DNA from: Hydractinia symbiolongicarpus | Taxonomy: Eukaryota > Cnidaria > Hydrozoa > Anthoathecata > Hydractiniidae | Direction of reading: 5' to 3' | NCBI RefSeq assembly: GCF_029227915.1 | Contig: NC_079886.1 | Span: 20,558,501-20,622,500, forward strand | Length of the DNA: 64,000 nt | In this document: in pieces, positions 25,000 to 35,157 of the stretch | Layout: each line of letters starts with the position of its first letter | Position numbering within the stretch: the stretch's first letter is position 1 | Notes under the pieces: model-generated | What the model saw: the letters and a program-made list of their open reading frames with translations, nothing else | Database searches by the model: none | What the model was told of the DNA's origin: nothing | Made by a program: the position numbers and the translations under genes

Positions 25000-25900
25000 T
25001 TTTTTACAAAAACTTGAAAATTCTTCTAAAAATAAAAATATTTTCAGTATTTTTTTTATTCCCGTTGAGTGGGATTGTTCAGTATATTTATTGGTGGGCG
25101 ACTTTACAATTAAAGATATTTACGTTATACACATCTCACTGCATACGCTAGGGATTAAACTTTTGTTAAGAACAGACCTCGCCACGCATTCTGATGAGAA
25201 GAGACTGTTAGAGTAAATACTTTCACACAGTTAAGTAAGATGCAACGTCAATGAATTTCCTGTGAATCAGCATAACATGTAAAAATATTATATGCATCCC
25301 TGTGGATAAATAATCATATATTTGCTGAACTTTGAATTCAGCGTTTATGCAGTTTCTAGCATTAAATCCGTTTAAGAAAAAAGCGAACTGCTAATAAAGC
25401 GATCAAAAATCCATATGAAGCACACAATCTTTCAATTTCAGAAAATATGACAAAAATTGGCCAAGCAACAATTATTCTATGTGACAGAGTAATGAAAAGT
25501 GAGAAATTGCAAATAATCTGTCAAGGAATGGATAAGTCGATAGGTAATGATAAATTGTACTCTGTGTCATATCACTACAAGCTGAAAAAATATTTTGAAG
25601 TAATATTTTGTGAGAAAAGAAACAAAAATAAATCTAAAAGTATACTCGTCCAAGATTCAGCATGACCTGGAATAAACGAAACTGCATCACACAGCCTTTA
25701 TTTAAAGCGAATGCAATATATGGCTTTCTGTAAACCAATAAATTAACATTTCCAAACCAAGTATATAGTTAAACGGTTAAAGTTAATTCATATTTTAAGT
25801 CGTAAAATTTACTTTACGTATAATCTGTCTTGGAATTATTTTTAAAATTATTAAACAGAAATATGCAAAACCTTTAGGGTAGGGGTAATACCATTTTCCA
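25000..25900. other. Gene-poor, one unassigned ORF
   Basis: A plus-strand 72-codon ORF (25447-25665, MTKIGQATIILCDRVMKSEK...) has ordinary amino-acid composition but no recognisable motif and could be chance. The rest is AT-rich and probably includes the promoter of the RING exon. Confidence 0.35.
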
Positions 25901-25909
25901 AAAATCCTT

Positions 25910-26726
25910 ATCGCTTCGGTTTTAAAAGAAATCAGTGAACAGCCTGGCATTAACCCGGTTCAGTTTAAAAAATTACTCAGCAATTTTATTTTGCATAATA
26001 AATTTTTAAATCAGTAATAAAAGTGGCCGCTGCCAAATGCATTTAGCATAAGAATTGTTAAGAATTGTGTTGCAGCCAAACTGCATTTGGCTACTTTCAC
26101 TTGCAGCCAAACTGCATTTGGCTACTTTCACTTTTTAGCAGGATGTAGCTAAAAGAGGAGCTAGCTAAGTAGACCCAACTTCAACATAAAAATAAATAAT
26201 AATATACCAAACTGAATAAAAACTTTAAAAGTATAGGAATAAATAAAGCTAGCTATAGCTAGCTGCCTCAAAATGTACGTTTTGTAGCTAGCCAAAAACT
26301 TAAAATTGGTTTGTTTAAAATTTATACGTAGCTAGAAAACGTGATGAAATATTCACCTTAACATGTGAAAACAAACTAAATAATCCTATAGGATAAAAAG
26401 TACTCAGAAGAAATAAGGAGGATTGAAAGGAAACCTACAAACTTCACACCATCACTTCCAAACCAAAATGGCCTTCGTAGGGGTAGCATGTTTCCTCCCG
26501 TCGGCATGTTGAGGCCGCAAAGCACTTGGATTGGTCATTAGTGAAAATGGAGCCTCGTGATTGGTTTATTACAATGAGCGGCAAAGCAAGGCCGGTAAAA
26601 AAACGGGGTCTGCCGGGGATTCGAAATAAAGCTGCAGGGCCGCGGGGATTTTTGGCGGGTCTCGCTACTTGCTCCGCCATGTTGCGCAGAGACAGACAGA
26701 CGACGGCTATTATTATAGAGATAGCC
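25910..26726 (+). repeat. Dispersed repeat, left copy, HINE-like end
   Basis: About 0.8 kb that recurs at 32330-33056 in the same orientation. From CTTCACACCATCACTTCC (26442 and 32775) onward the two are nearly identical, including the unusually GC-rich TGCCGGGGATTCGAAATAAA segment. They end in AGACAGACAGACGACGGC then TATTATTATAGAGAT. The ORFs on both strands (26444-26783) are non-coding by-products of this repeat. Confidence 0.75.
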
Positions 26727-26734
26727 GGGAAACC

Positions 26735-27606
26735 CGGCGTTGAAACGCCGGGGTAAGCCACAAGTCATGGTGTGACCCGCCATTGAACACTATGTGGAGC
26801 GCTTAATAAGAGCCGTAAACTATACAACACGGTCAGGTGGAGCGCTTTAGTACAGGTACGCAGCATGTCGTTAATCGAGTAAAGCGCACACAACACTATA
26901 GTGTTTCGGCTGTAGTGTATTTTTGAAAATATAACTCTACCGTAACTTTAGCCAAAATAAAAACACAATTTACAACCATTTGTTACCCCGTCATAGGAAA
27001 AACAATTGGTCAATTTTATTTTATTTTGCGAAATAAGTTTCAGTAAAGGTTAACAAATTAATTGTGACACTGGACTGAGCACTTAGTGCAGGTAAATCGT
27101 GCGACACATGCGTTTAGGCTTAAGACCCTATTCAAAAAAACTATTGAAGCTTTGGTTTACAAAACACAGAATACACTCTGTTGAAACACCGGGTTAAGCT
27201 ACAAAATGCTGTGTTACCCAGCGTTAAACACCAGATTGAGTGATTAATAAGAACCGTCAACTGTGCCACACATTCAGGTAAAGCGCTTTAGTACAGCCAT
27301 ATAGTGTGTAGAAAATCAAGTGAAGTGCACACAACTTTATGGTGTTTCCGGTGTAATATACTATTCAAAAAATAACTTTTGACAACTTAGGTAAAATAAA
27401 AACCCAAATTACAATTCAATGTTACCCCGTCATAGCGAAAGCAGCTGGCCAACCTTCTTTATTTTTCAGGGAATGTTCCCGGGAAAAGTTCAAAAAAATG
27501 TTAAGCTGAGCGCTTAGTATAGGTAAACAGTGTGTACTTTTTTTCTGTAAAAAACGTTATCACAACTTCGGTTAAACAGAAACACAGGAAACAGCCCGTT
27601 GTTACC
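26735..27606. repeat. Two ~440-bp satellite-like units
   Basis: GTTGAAACGCCGGGGTAAGC at 26741 reappears as GTTGAAACACCGGGTTAAGC at 27180, and GTTACCCCGTCATAG, GAGCGCTTTAGTACAG and AAGTGCACACAAC recur at the same spacing. A third partial unit continues on the far side of the P element from 32252. Inverted relatives occur near 36380-36560. Confidence 0.75.
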
Positions 27607-27642
27607 ACCGGACCATAGTCATAAGAAAAAGAGATAGTCTGG
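27607..27642. repeat. P-element left TIR with target duplication
   Basis: Target duplication ACCGGAC at 27607-27613 followed by the 29-bp inverted repeat (27614-27642). Confidence 0.93.
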
Positions 27643-27810
27643 AAAAGAGAGCGCTATAACAATAGAAGCATTGTTTTGATCCTTTTGTGGCCGTAATTAA
27701 ACTAAAACCTAGTTTTCTACAGGCACGGTAAATTAGAAATGGCGGTTTTTCTGGTTCAGATTACTCTTATTTGTTGTAAACAAAGAATTTAATTTGATTT
27801 TTTTATTGAT

Positions 27811-28290
27811 ATGCCTGGAGATAATTGTTCAATATTTGGCTGTACAGTATCACGAAGAGCTAAGTACAAGGGAATAGCTATTTTTAAAGTCCCAACTAGT
27901 GATAATACGTTCGATTCCCAGTGGAGGAAAAAATTGATAGCTATTGTCACCAAAGATCGTGCGGTTGATAAAGCACTTCGTGACAGAATAGCAAATAAAA
28001 GGATCTTCATTTGTCAACGGCACTTTAATGAAAATCAATATTATCGTCATGAGAGCAGAGTTACATTGAATCCTGGTGAATTGCCTTGCCTCGATTTACC
28101 CATCAAAAGCATTCCTTCTTCTTCAACCATAACAAAACCAAGGGAATCATCACAGTCAACTTTATTAAAGAGAGCTCAACATCCACCTCCAGAAATTAAA
28201 ACACCTGAATATTTTGAATGTTATCAATCATTTTCTGAATTTTCTTCCCTCCCGTATTCAAAATCTCAGACTTGCCGAGTGGCAATATAG
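27811..28290 (+). CDS. THAP DNA-binding domain, N-terminal part of transposase
   Basis: MPGDNCSIFGCTVSRRAKYK begins a THAP zinc finger: CSIFGC (C2), then FICQRHF (the CxxHF half), with W at QWRKK and a basic loop. THAP fingers recognise the terminal and subterminal DNA of P elements. A Pro/Ser/Lys-rich linker follows, and the frame closes at residue 159. The transposase frame overlaps from 28214 in another frame. In relatives the two parts form one protein, so a small indel near 28240-28290 most likely split the gene; programmed frameshifting or splicing cannot be excluded. Confidence 0.85.
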   Translation: MPGDNCSIFGCTVSRRAKYKGIAIFKVPTSDNTFDSQWRKKLIAIVTKDRAVDKALRDRIANKRIFICQRHFNENQYYRHESRVTLNPGELPCLDLPIKSIPSSSTITKPRESSQSTLLKRAQHPPPEIKTPEYFECYQSFSEFSSLPYSKSQTCRVAI

Positions 28291-30505
28291 TTATTCAGAG
28301 AACAGTGTTCAATTTTATTGCAATGATGATATTCATATGGTACCAAAGTATGAGATTTATGTTGATACAAGTCTTCAGTTTAATGTCCGTGTGCTACTAT
28401 GGAGTCTTCCTAAACAACATCAAATTTATAATATCTATGACCACTCAGTTAAAAATATCACAATTTCTAATTTGATTAGATACATTTCGGGTTTCTTTGT
28501 TTGTCCTGGTTTGCCAAGATCATTTTCTGGTAGTTGCATTGAACATACTGCACCTAAAAAATTTAACCCAACAATAGACATATTACCAAATCCTCTTTCT
28601 CAAACGAAATGGCATCGACCACCTTCCTGCCAATTATTAATTAACACTGAAGACAAATGTGAACCGTGTTTGAAAGCTGAATCTAGGGAAAAACTTTGTC
28701 TTCAAAGAAAACAAGACAATTTATCCACACCGGCTCATGATAAAGCTCCTGTTTCCTTAACATCTCCTGATCGTATAAAATTGAAACTTCAAAGTTATAG
28801 AATTGAGAACAAACAGTTAAAAGCTGACAAATTAAAGATGATGGAAGAAATCGTACAAAACGCAGTGCCTGTTGATGATAGTTTGAGCAAAGATATGATG
28901 AATATCATGTCAAATGCAGATTACGAAAAGATGCCTGAAATTATGCAATTCTTTTGGAGTGAACAACAAAAATATCTTTCTTCATCAAAGACAGCTGTTA
29001 GATATCATCCTATGATTATCCGGTATTGTTTGGGTTTAGCTGCAAAATCGCCTTCGTTTTATGATGAAATTCGTTATGACGAGAAAACAAAAGCTGGTTT
29101 CGTTATTTTGCCCAGTCGTCGCCGATTAAGGGACTACAAAAACTATATACGACCACAACAAGGATTTAATAAAGATGTCATCTTAGAATTTAAAAAAATA
29201 GTGGAGAATTTTTCAGACATAGAACGATATGGTATTGTGTTAATGGATGAAATAAAAATACAAAAGAAATTAGTTTGGGATAAGCACACCGGTGACTTAA
29301 TTGGATATGTGGACTTAGGTGATATGGAACTTAATTTGGCATCCCTTCAAAAATCTGATGACATTGCATCACACATGCTGGTCTTTTTAATTCGAAGTAT
29401 TGTTAACCCCTTAAAATTCTCCCTTGCCAACTTTGCAACCACAAATGCTACGTCTGTTCAGTTATTTACATTATTTTGGAAAGCTGTTGGCATATTGGAG
29501 GATAATTGTGGAATTAAAGTGGTCGGTGTTACAAGTGATGGCGCTTCTCCAAACCGCAGTATGTATCGGATGCATTTTATAATGACAAGAGTGGAAGATG
29601 TTAATGGAGACGTTGATGTAACCTATCGTACACTTAATGTGATGGCAACTGAAAAGAGATATATTTACTTCATATCCGGCCCACCACATCTGATTAAAAC
29701 TGCCAGAAACTGCTTAGCTAATTCAATGGCTGGAAGGTGCACAAGAAGTATGTGGAACAATGGTAAATATCTGACATGGAATCACATATCAAAGCTTTTT
29801 TTTGATGATTTGGACTGTGGTCTCCACCTTGTTCCCAAAATCACAAATAACCATATTAAACTCACACCCTTTTCTGTGATGAATGTCCGACTAGCTGCAC
29901 AGGTGTTAAGTGAATCAGTTTTTCATGCACTCCAAACATATGGACCATCAGAAGCAGAAGCTACTGCCACGTTTTGTATGATGATGGACAAGTTCTTTGA
30001 TTGTTTGAACATCAGAAATACAAAAGAAGGCATCACTAAAGCAAAATCGTTTCTAAAACCATTCGAATCACAAGATGACGAGCGCTTTACATGGCTACTT
30101 GAAACATTTCTAAAATATTTTTCTGATTGGAAAGACTCAATTGCCACAAGACCTGGAAATTTCACTGATAATGCCAAATCTAACATGTTCATCTCATGGC
30201 AAACATATGAAGGTATTAAAATCACAACATATTCATCGATCGAGCTTATTAAATATATATTGTCACATGGTGTACCATATGTTCTTACGGAGCGCTTTTG
30301 CCAAGATCCACTGGAAAATTATTTCGGAAGACAACGATCAATGGGGCATAGAAAAGACAATCCTACTGTTAGAGATTTTGGATACAACGATAACACGATT
30401 CGTACACAAAAAATATTCAGACCAATAGCTGGTAATTGTATTGACAACGAAGCATTTGCCAAAATTGATGTTGAGTCTATGCCATGTCGTAAAAAAAAGA
30501 AATAA
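28214..30505 (+). CDS. P-element transposase (THAP9-like)
   Basis: A 763-codon frame with the P-transposase order. A short coiled-coil (IKLKLQSYRIENKQLKADKL, about residues 195-215) is followed by IRYCLGLAAKSPSFY and LPSRRRLRDYKNYIRP. The RNase H-like catalytic core comes next: VLMDEIKIQKKLVWDKHTG (first Asp), VVGVTSDGASPN (second Asp), FISGPPHLIKTARN, and the C-terminal CQDPLENYFGRQR (candidate acidic residue and His region). It ends in a basic tail (CRKKKK). The nominal ATG at 28214 is probably not the true start, because the sequence upstream in the THAP frame belongs to the same protein. It catalyses cut-and-paste transposition in the nucleus. Apart from the frameshift the body looks intact, which implies recent activity. 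Confidence 0.9.
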   Translation: MNVINHFLNFLPSRIQNLRLAEWQYSYSENSVQFYCNDDIHMVPKYEIYVDTSLQFNVRVLLWSLPKQHQIYNIYDHSVKNITISNLIRYISGFFVCPGLPRSFSGSCIEHTAPKKFNPTIDILPNPLSQTKWHRPPSCQLLINTEDKCEPCLKAESREKLCLQRKQDNLSTPAHDKAPVSLTSPDRIKLKLQSYRIENKQLKADKLKMMEEIVQNAVPVDDSLSKDMMNIMSNADYEKMPEIMQFFWSEQQKYLSSSKTAVRYHPMIIRYCLGLAAKSPSFYDEIRYDEKTKAGFVILPSRRRLRDYKNYIRPQQGFNKDVILEFKKIVENFSDIERYGIVLMDEIKIQKKLVWDKHTGDLIGYVDLGDMELNLASLQKSDDIASHMLVFLIRSIVNPLKFSLANFATTNATSVQLFTLFWKAVGILEDNCGIKVVGVTSDGASPNRSMYRMHFIMTRVEDVNGDVDVTYRTLNVMATEKRYIYFISGPPHLIKTARNCLANSMAGRCTRSMWNNGKYLTWNHISKLFFDDLDCGLHLVPKITNNHIKLTPFSVMNVRLAAQVLSESVFHALQTYGPSEAEATATFCMMMDKFFDCLNIRNTKEGITKAKSFLKPFESQDDERFTWLLETFLKYFSDWKDSIATRPGNFTDNAKSNMFISWQTYEGIKITTYSSIELIKYILSHGVPYVLTERFCQDPLENYFGRQRSMGHRKDNPTVRDFGYNDNTIRTQKIFRPIAGNCIDNEAFAKIDVESMPCRKKKK

Positions 30506-30936
30506 TGAAGAAAATGATTAAGGCGCCGAGTCATCAACAAATCAAAGAAGAAGCAGCACACAAAAAACGGTTATTTTTATAGCCACACATCTTAAAAAAC
30601 ATTATTACTGGCTTCACCTTACTCTGTTTTTATGGTTCTGATGGTGAGTATGATTAGAAAATTCTGTGGGCCAGTATTCACAAATATAAGTTCCACATAA
30701 ATTTTTGAGTCCCAATGGGCAAATATTTATCCAGCATTATTCTGAAGGTAGTATTTTGCAGCACACAATAAACTGAATGTGTATGAAATCATTTTCTGTA
30801 AGTTCCATACAAAAATACTTACTTTTAAAGGTTGAATATTTCCGTGTACTTTTCGTTCTTTCCAAAATAATGTTTTTTATAAGTTTGTAGCTATAAAAAT
30901 AGCTGTTTTAACAAGTTTATAGTCTGTTGTTCAAGA
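30506..30936. other. Spacer between convergent P-element genes
   Basis: AT-rich spacer between the transposase stop and the end of the opposing gene. An AATAAA-like CAATAAACT near 30766 may serve as a polyadenylation signal for the transposase transcript. No further gene is seen. Confidence 0.5.
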
Positions 30937-32129
30937 CTAATGTCCATGATCCAAAGTGCTTGATGCTTTTTTTACTTCAGTTCGCAACAATCGTGATTTT
31001 TTAGCCTTTGATTTAACATTGTGCCGTTGACATTTATCCTTCACAAGTGAATATACACGAACACGAATATACAACATGATAAGATGTTCCAGTAAATTCA
31101 AAATTCAATCTCTTTACTAACTTCTTCAGTTGAAGCATTTTTTAATTTGTTGTAATTGCATAAAATTCTTGCATTATTCATGAGATATGATACCATTTTT
31201 TTACTGTCAATACTTCTATGCGTGGTGCTAGACTCTTGGCGGAAATGGGATTCAACTATGGAAAAAATTTCAAAAACTTCTGATGTTACTGTCCATAAGC
31301 CGCCTCGGTCTTTAATGCGAACTAGTGTATTGATTTCGGTATCGTGTTCCTGGTCAGTTGATTTACCAGCAATAAGTAGATGTATGCTTTGCAGATTCAA
31401 GATACTACGACTTTGTTTCGATCTACGTATACGTCTGTAAAGTGTTCCAAAAACATATCCTGCAAGATATTTAATAATTTGCTTTTCCTTTGGTGAAAAA
31501 TTTGTACCTGGAGATACATTTGCAATATCACCATTAACAACTGAACCTGTTAGGTGGGCAAGTACATAGTTCGCTAACTCAAATCCTAGGATAACTGATG
31601 CTCTTTTTGATAAGTTTTTGAAAACAATTTTCTCGGAAACACATTTGTAAAAAGAGGCATAAAATTTTTCGCTATTGTTTTTAAAACTGGCTACAACATC
31701 TTTAATAAATTCAAAGGTGTATCTAGCATCATCCAGTGTTGACTTTTGAAACATCAAAAAACCCTTTCTCGTTTCTTCACTATAGCACTCATCTAGAGCT
31801 AGCTTGGAAGCACATTCTCCGATGTATTTCTTCAAGTATAGAGGGTGTAATTTATTTTCAGGCTTTTGGTGATGAGGTTCAGCCACAGAAGTAGGGCCAT
31901 GCTTGCTATTTTTATGTCTGGTTAAACCTCTTGATGTCTTGCATATTTTTTCGCACTGATCACATTTAAAACCCTCTTCTATGGAATCAGCAACAACCAC
32001 ATCAACAATATCTGTTACAGGAACAGATAATTCTTTATCTTCCTCTAAAAGGTTGTCTTCGATAGCTGCAAGAATAGCATCGAAGTCATCACCATAAATA
32101 AAAGCGTCCGCTTCAGCCATCTTGTTCAA
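30937..32129 (-). pseudogene. C2H2-finger accessory gene of the P element, frameshifted
   Basis: The minus-strand frame starts MNKMAEADAFIYGDDFDA (32129). It has one C2H2 finger (FKCDQCEKICKTSRGLTRHK...H), then HPLYLKKYIGECASKLALDE, KEKQIIKYLAGYVFGTLYRR and GGLWTVTSEVFEIFSIVESH, and closes at 31098 after KEIEF. Immediately below, another frame continues the protein (NLLEHLIMLYIRVRVYSLVK...) to a stop at 30937-30939, so one small indel near 31100 truncates it by about 55 residues. The KYLAGYV block resembles the C-terminal region found in P/THAP9-type proteins. Similar two-gene P elements are, to my knowledge, present in cnidarians. Its role in transposition is unknown. Confidence 0.7.
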
Positions 32130-32215
32130 AATACGTCCCTGGTTGCTCCGGCCACCCCAATAATTTCATCATTGCGCCGTAAAACAAAACAAACGTAAAT
32201 AAATGGCCCGGGTAC

Positions 32216-32251
32216 CCAGACTATCTCTTTTTCTTATGACTATGACCGGAC
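32216..32251. repeat. P-element right TIR with target duplication
   Basis: A 29-bp inverted repeat (32216-32244), the perfect reverse complement of 27614-27642, followed by ACCGGAC at 32245-32251. Confidence 0.93.
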
Positions 32252-32329
32252 TAAGCGCTTAGTACAGCTAGACTGTGTCGCACATGAGTATAGGCATAAC
32301 ACCATTTTTAAAAAAACTTTATCGCGACT

Positions 32330-33056
32330 TCAGTTTAAAAAAAATCAGGAAACCGCCTGTCGTTATCAAGTTCAGTTAAAAAAATATATACTCAGCAATT
32401 TTATTTTTCAGCATAAGCTTTCATAGCAGTAATAAAATTGGTAGCTGCCTATAACTGCATTTAGCTACTTTCACTTTTTAGCCAGAGGTAGAGCTAAAAG
32501 GAGCTAGATAGGTAGACCCAACTTCAACATAAAAATAAAGAACAATATACCAAACTGAATTAAAACTTTAAAAGAATAGGAATAAATAAAGATAGCTATA
32601 GCTAGCTGCCTCAAAATGTACGTTGTGTAGCTAGCCAAAAACTTAAAATTGGTTTGTTTAAGATTAAGAAAATGTGATGAAATATTCACCTTAACATGTG
32701 AAAACAAACTAAATAATCCTATAGGATAAAAAGTACTCAGAAGAAATAAGGAGGATTGAAAGGAAACCTACAAACTTCACACCATCACTTCCAAACCAAA
32801 ATGGCCTTCGTAGGGGTAGCATGTTTCCTCCCGTCGACATGTTGAGGCCGCGAAGCACTTGGATTGGTCATTAGTGAAAATGGAGCCTCGTGATTGGTTT
32901 ATTACAATGAGCGGCAAAGCAAGGCCGGTAAAAAAACGGGGTCTGCCGGGGATTCGAAATAAAGCTGCAGGGCCGCGGGGATTTTTGGCGGGTCTCGCTA
33001 CTTGCTCCGCCATGTTGCGCAGAGACAGACAGACGACGGCTATTATTATAGAGATG
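32330..33056 (+). repeat. Dispersed repeat, right copy, HINE-like end
   Basis: Direct repeat of 25910-26726 (about 6.33 kb apart) ending in the same TATTATTATAGAGAT. The ~280 bp before the end are nearly identical. The two copies bracket the satellite units and the P element. Confidence 0.75.
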
Positions 33057-33402
33057 CTTAACAATCATCTCTTATACTATCGACATAGCAAAAAAGAAAC
33101 CTTTACTTTATGGAAAAGATTTTGAAGAAAAGGTAAATGTTTCCAAACTTTAGCATAACATTTTATCAGGAATTTCCATCAATATTTTTGAAACACAAAA
33201 CAGATTAACATGATCTATTAGGAAAAAATAAATTAAAACGTAAATTGATATTTTTAGGTCACGCTTTTTTTAAACTTCAATTTAAACCATTTAAGCTTCG
33301 TTGAATTTTTACCTAACATGCAAATAGTCAACTAAAATTTTATTACTCAAATATTTGTGCATAATTTTTATTCTTTTGTTTCATGTAATTATAGCAGCTA
33401 AT

Positions 33403-33442
33403 GCAAAAATAAAGAGTGCCTCGAAGCACTCTTTATTTTTGC
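33403..33442. repeat. Perfect 17-bp inverted repeat, 6-base loop
   Basis: GCAAAAATAAAGAGTGC at 33403-33419 is exactly complementary to 33426-33442, with loop CTCGAA. No run of T follows that would make it a simple terminator. It may be a tiny palindromic MITE or a structured RNA. The surrounding 33060-33640 has no other feature. Confidence 0.8.
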
Positions 33443-33717
33443 TTTATTTAAAGCATATTTAAAGCAAGTAAACATAATTTGAAAGGCATTTTAATAAAGC
33501 GAAAATGCGTTCACATTATTAAGCACGCTTTAAATCATACTTTTAATTTATATCATGCTTTTAAAATTCTAGTGTTCAGGATATGAGAAAAAAGTAAGAA
33601 CAATAGAAACTCATGGTCGTCATAAAAAGTGTGTAGCATATGTCATGAAACTCACCATAATAGAGTTTGGTAATATAGAATGTTTTCCTACAAAAATTAA
33701 TATTACTTTATCTATAG

Positions 33718-34137
33718 GTCACCTGGTGAAAATGTAAACTCTTTATGTCAGCAAAGTAAAGAATGTAGGCAGATAATCGCCTATTCCTGTACAACATGAA
33801 GTTCAAAGATCTGTATGAAATGTCAAAACCCTCTTTTTTGTTCCAAGAAGCAACATAACTCACTTGCTAAATTGTCTGTGTTGATTGTGAAAACTTGTTA
33901 ATATGTGTGTATTGCACACACAGACATCATAATAATCATAGAGTTAAATCGATAGATGATTTTGGTCTGGACGCCAAAAAGGTGTTCCAATCGTGGTCAT
34001 ATTGACTGTGTGAAGTTGTTGTTGTCTATACCACACATCGATGTAAATATACGAAACAAATGGAACAAAACTGCTTATGATATTGCTCGTAATGACACTA
34101 TCAAACGTTTATTACAAGAATATGAGAAAAATTAAAA
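33718..34137 (+). pseudogene. B-box / ankyrin exon relic (TRIM-like)
   Basis: A likely acceptor (TTATCTATAG, ending 33717) precedes sequence with two cysteine-rich blocks: ICMKCQNPLFCSKKQHNSL, then in another frame VCVDCENLLICVYC followed by HRHHNNHRV. Both are B-box-like. From about 33985 a third frame reads NRGHIDCVKLLLSIPHIDVN, then TAYDIARNDTIKRLLQEYEK and a stop at 34132-34134, a C-terminal ankyrin repeat. One stop and two frame changes break it. The architecture suggests a TRIM-type B-box protein with ankyrin repeats, but joining the parts is inference. Confidence 0.55.
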
Positions 34138-34514
34138 AAATTTTCACACAATTATAATTTTTATAAAATTTCCGCCATTACCCTTACTGAAATTTTGAGT
34201 TGGACCAACTTGTAAGCGTTTGGACTCAAGACACTTAAATTAAACCTGCGGTCAGTTCCTGTACATGCAGTTATATAACAAAGACAAAAGGTCTGGGACG
34301 AAGTGGGATGCGCAGCTTATTAAACAAAATTAGCACTTGTTGTCTCACTTTCCCAGGTTAGTTTTAATATCTGGTACAACAGATCTCCAAAGTTAGCGAG
34401 ACAAACAAAACGAAGGTCCGAGTACGACGTTTGGAGCGAACTCAAACAAAATATGGCTCCCAAGCGACGATTTGTTGTGATTTGGCTGCTCTGCTTAAAA
34501 TGGAGAAAAAGAAT
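34104..34514. repeat. Inverted duplication, left arm
   Basis: Reverse-complementary to 39916-40313. It covers the last codons and 3' flank of the ankyrin relic (AATATGAGAAAAATTAAAAA...) and the GCGAGACAAACAAAACGAAG segment. Small indels make the arms about 411 and 398 bp. Confidence 0.85.
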
Positions 34515-35157
34515 GCTGCACTTTTAGTTTATTATCTCTATAGGCAATTTTCTTACTCAAACGTCTTATTTTAGCATGCGATACACCATGTTTTCGGACT
34601 TCGTCTTCAGCTTTTTCTAATGCATCACTTTGCTTTTCAAACTTTTGCTTTAACAATTGCAATTCTTTCGCTGCTAAGTTCAAATCATTTTTATTTTTCT
34701 GAACAATACTCTTTGTTTCTATGTCTAACGTTTTCATACCATTAAGTGCCTCTAAATATTGTTGTTCTACCAATTCCAACTGTTCCTCTTGTCGATGTGT
34801 CACTTCCATTTTTCGTTTTAAATTTTTATTCTTTTTTTTGATGACACTAAGCTCAAGACTCTTTTCCTTTTCTGCTTTTGTTGAATTTAATGACCTGTCT
34901 AAACTGTCTTCCCTTTTTGGTATTACAAACTCTTGTGCAAAAACACCTTCAACGTCCTTTTTTTTCTTTGCTTTTCTTAACAGTTTAATTCTTTGAATTA
35001 ACCTTGTAATTTTATTATACAAAGCAACTCGACTGCAATTACTAACATCAATTTTAAACTTCTGTGAGAATGATTCACAAACTTCAACAATGCTTAATTG
35101 ATTTAACTTCGTATACCATTCATATATTTCACTATTAGTTATTTTTATGGCAGCCAT
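34495..35157 (-). CDS. Coiled-coil protein, unrecognised
   Basis: A 220-codon minus-strand frame from MAAIKITNSEIYEWYTKLNQ. The first ~75 residues look like a small globular domain ending in a lysine-rich patch (RKAKKKKD). Residues ~95-200 are rich in Glu, Lys and Leu with heptad character (EKEKSLELSVIKKKNKNLKR...LELVEQQYLEALNGM...ELQLLKQKFEKQSDALEKAE), a long coiled coil. No catalytic motif is visible. It lies just inside the left arm of the inverted duplication and its last seven codons are within that arm, so the original C-terminus may be replaced or spliced. It could be the first exon of a larger gene. Confidence 0.5.
   Translation of the reverse strand: MAAIKITNSEIYEWYTKLNQLSIVEVCESFSQKFKIDVSNCSRVALYNKITRLIQRIKLLRKAKKKKDVEGVFAQEFVIPKREDSLDRSLNSTKAEKEKSLELSVIKKKNKNLKRKMEVTHRQEEQLELVEQQYLEALNGMKTLDIETKSIVQKNKNDLNLAAKELQLLKQKFEKQSDALEKAEDEVRKHGVSHAKIRRLSKKIAYRDNKLKVQHSFSPF

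Larger units (their letters stand above)
27614..32244 (+). mobile_element. P element, 4.63 kb, near-complete
   Basis: Perfect 29-bp terminal inverted repeats (27614-27642 and 32216-32244, outer end CATAGTCATAAG) are flanked by the 7-bp direct repeat ACCGGAC (27607-27613 and 32245-32251). P elements characteristically make 8-bp duplications of GTCCGGAC-like sites; reading one base further gives CACCGGAC/GACCGGAC, seven of eight matching. Inside are a THAP-domain/P-transposase gene on the plus strand and an opposing C2H2 accessory gene. Each has a frameshift, so the copy is probably non-autonomous now, although the ends look mobile. Confidence 0.93.

Noticed and set aside
26444-26783. Overlapping ORFs on both strands with Arg/Pro-rich translation
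   Set aside because: They lie in the GC-rich end of a dispersed repeat and recur at 32777-33125 with different termini; no protein motif.
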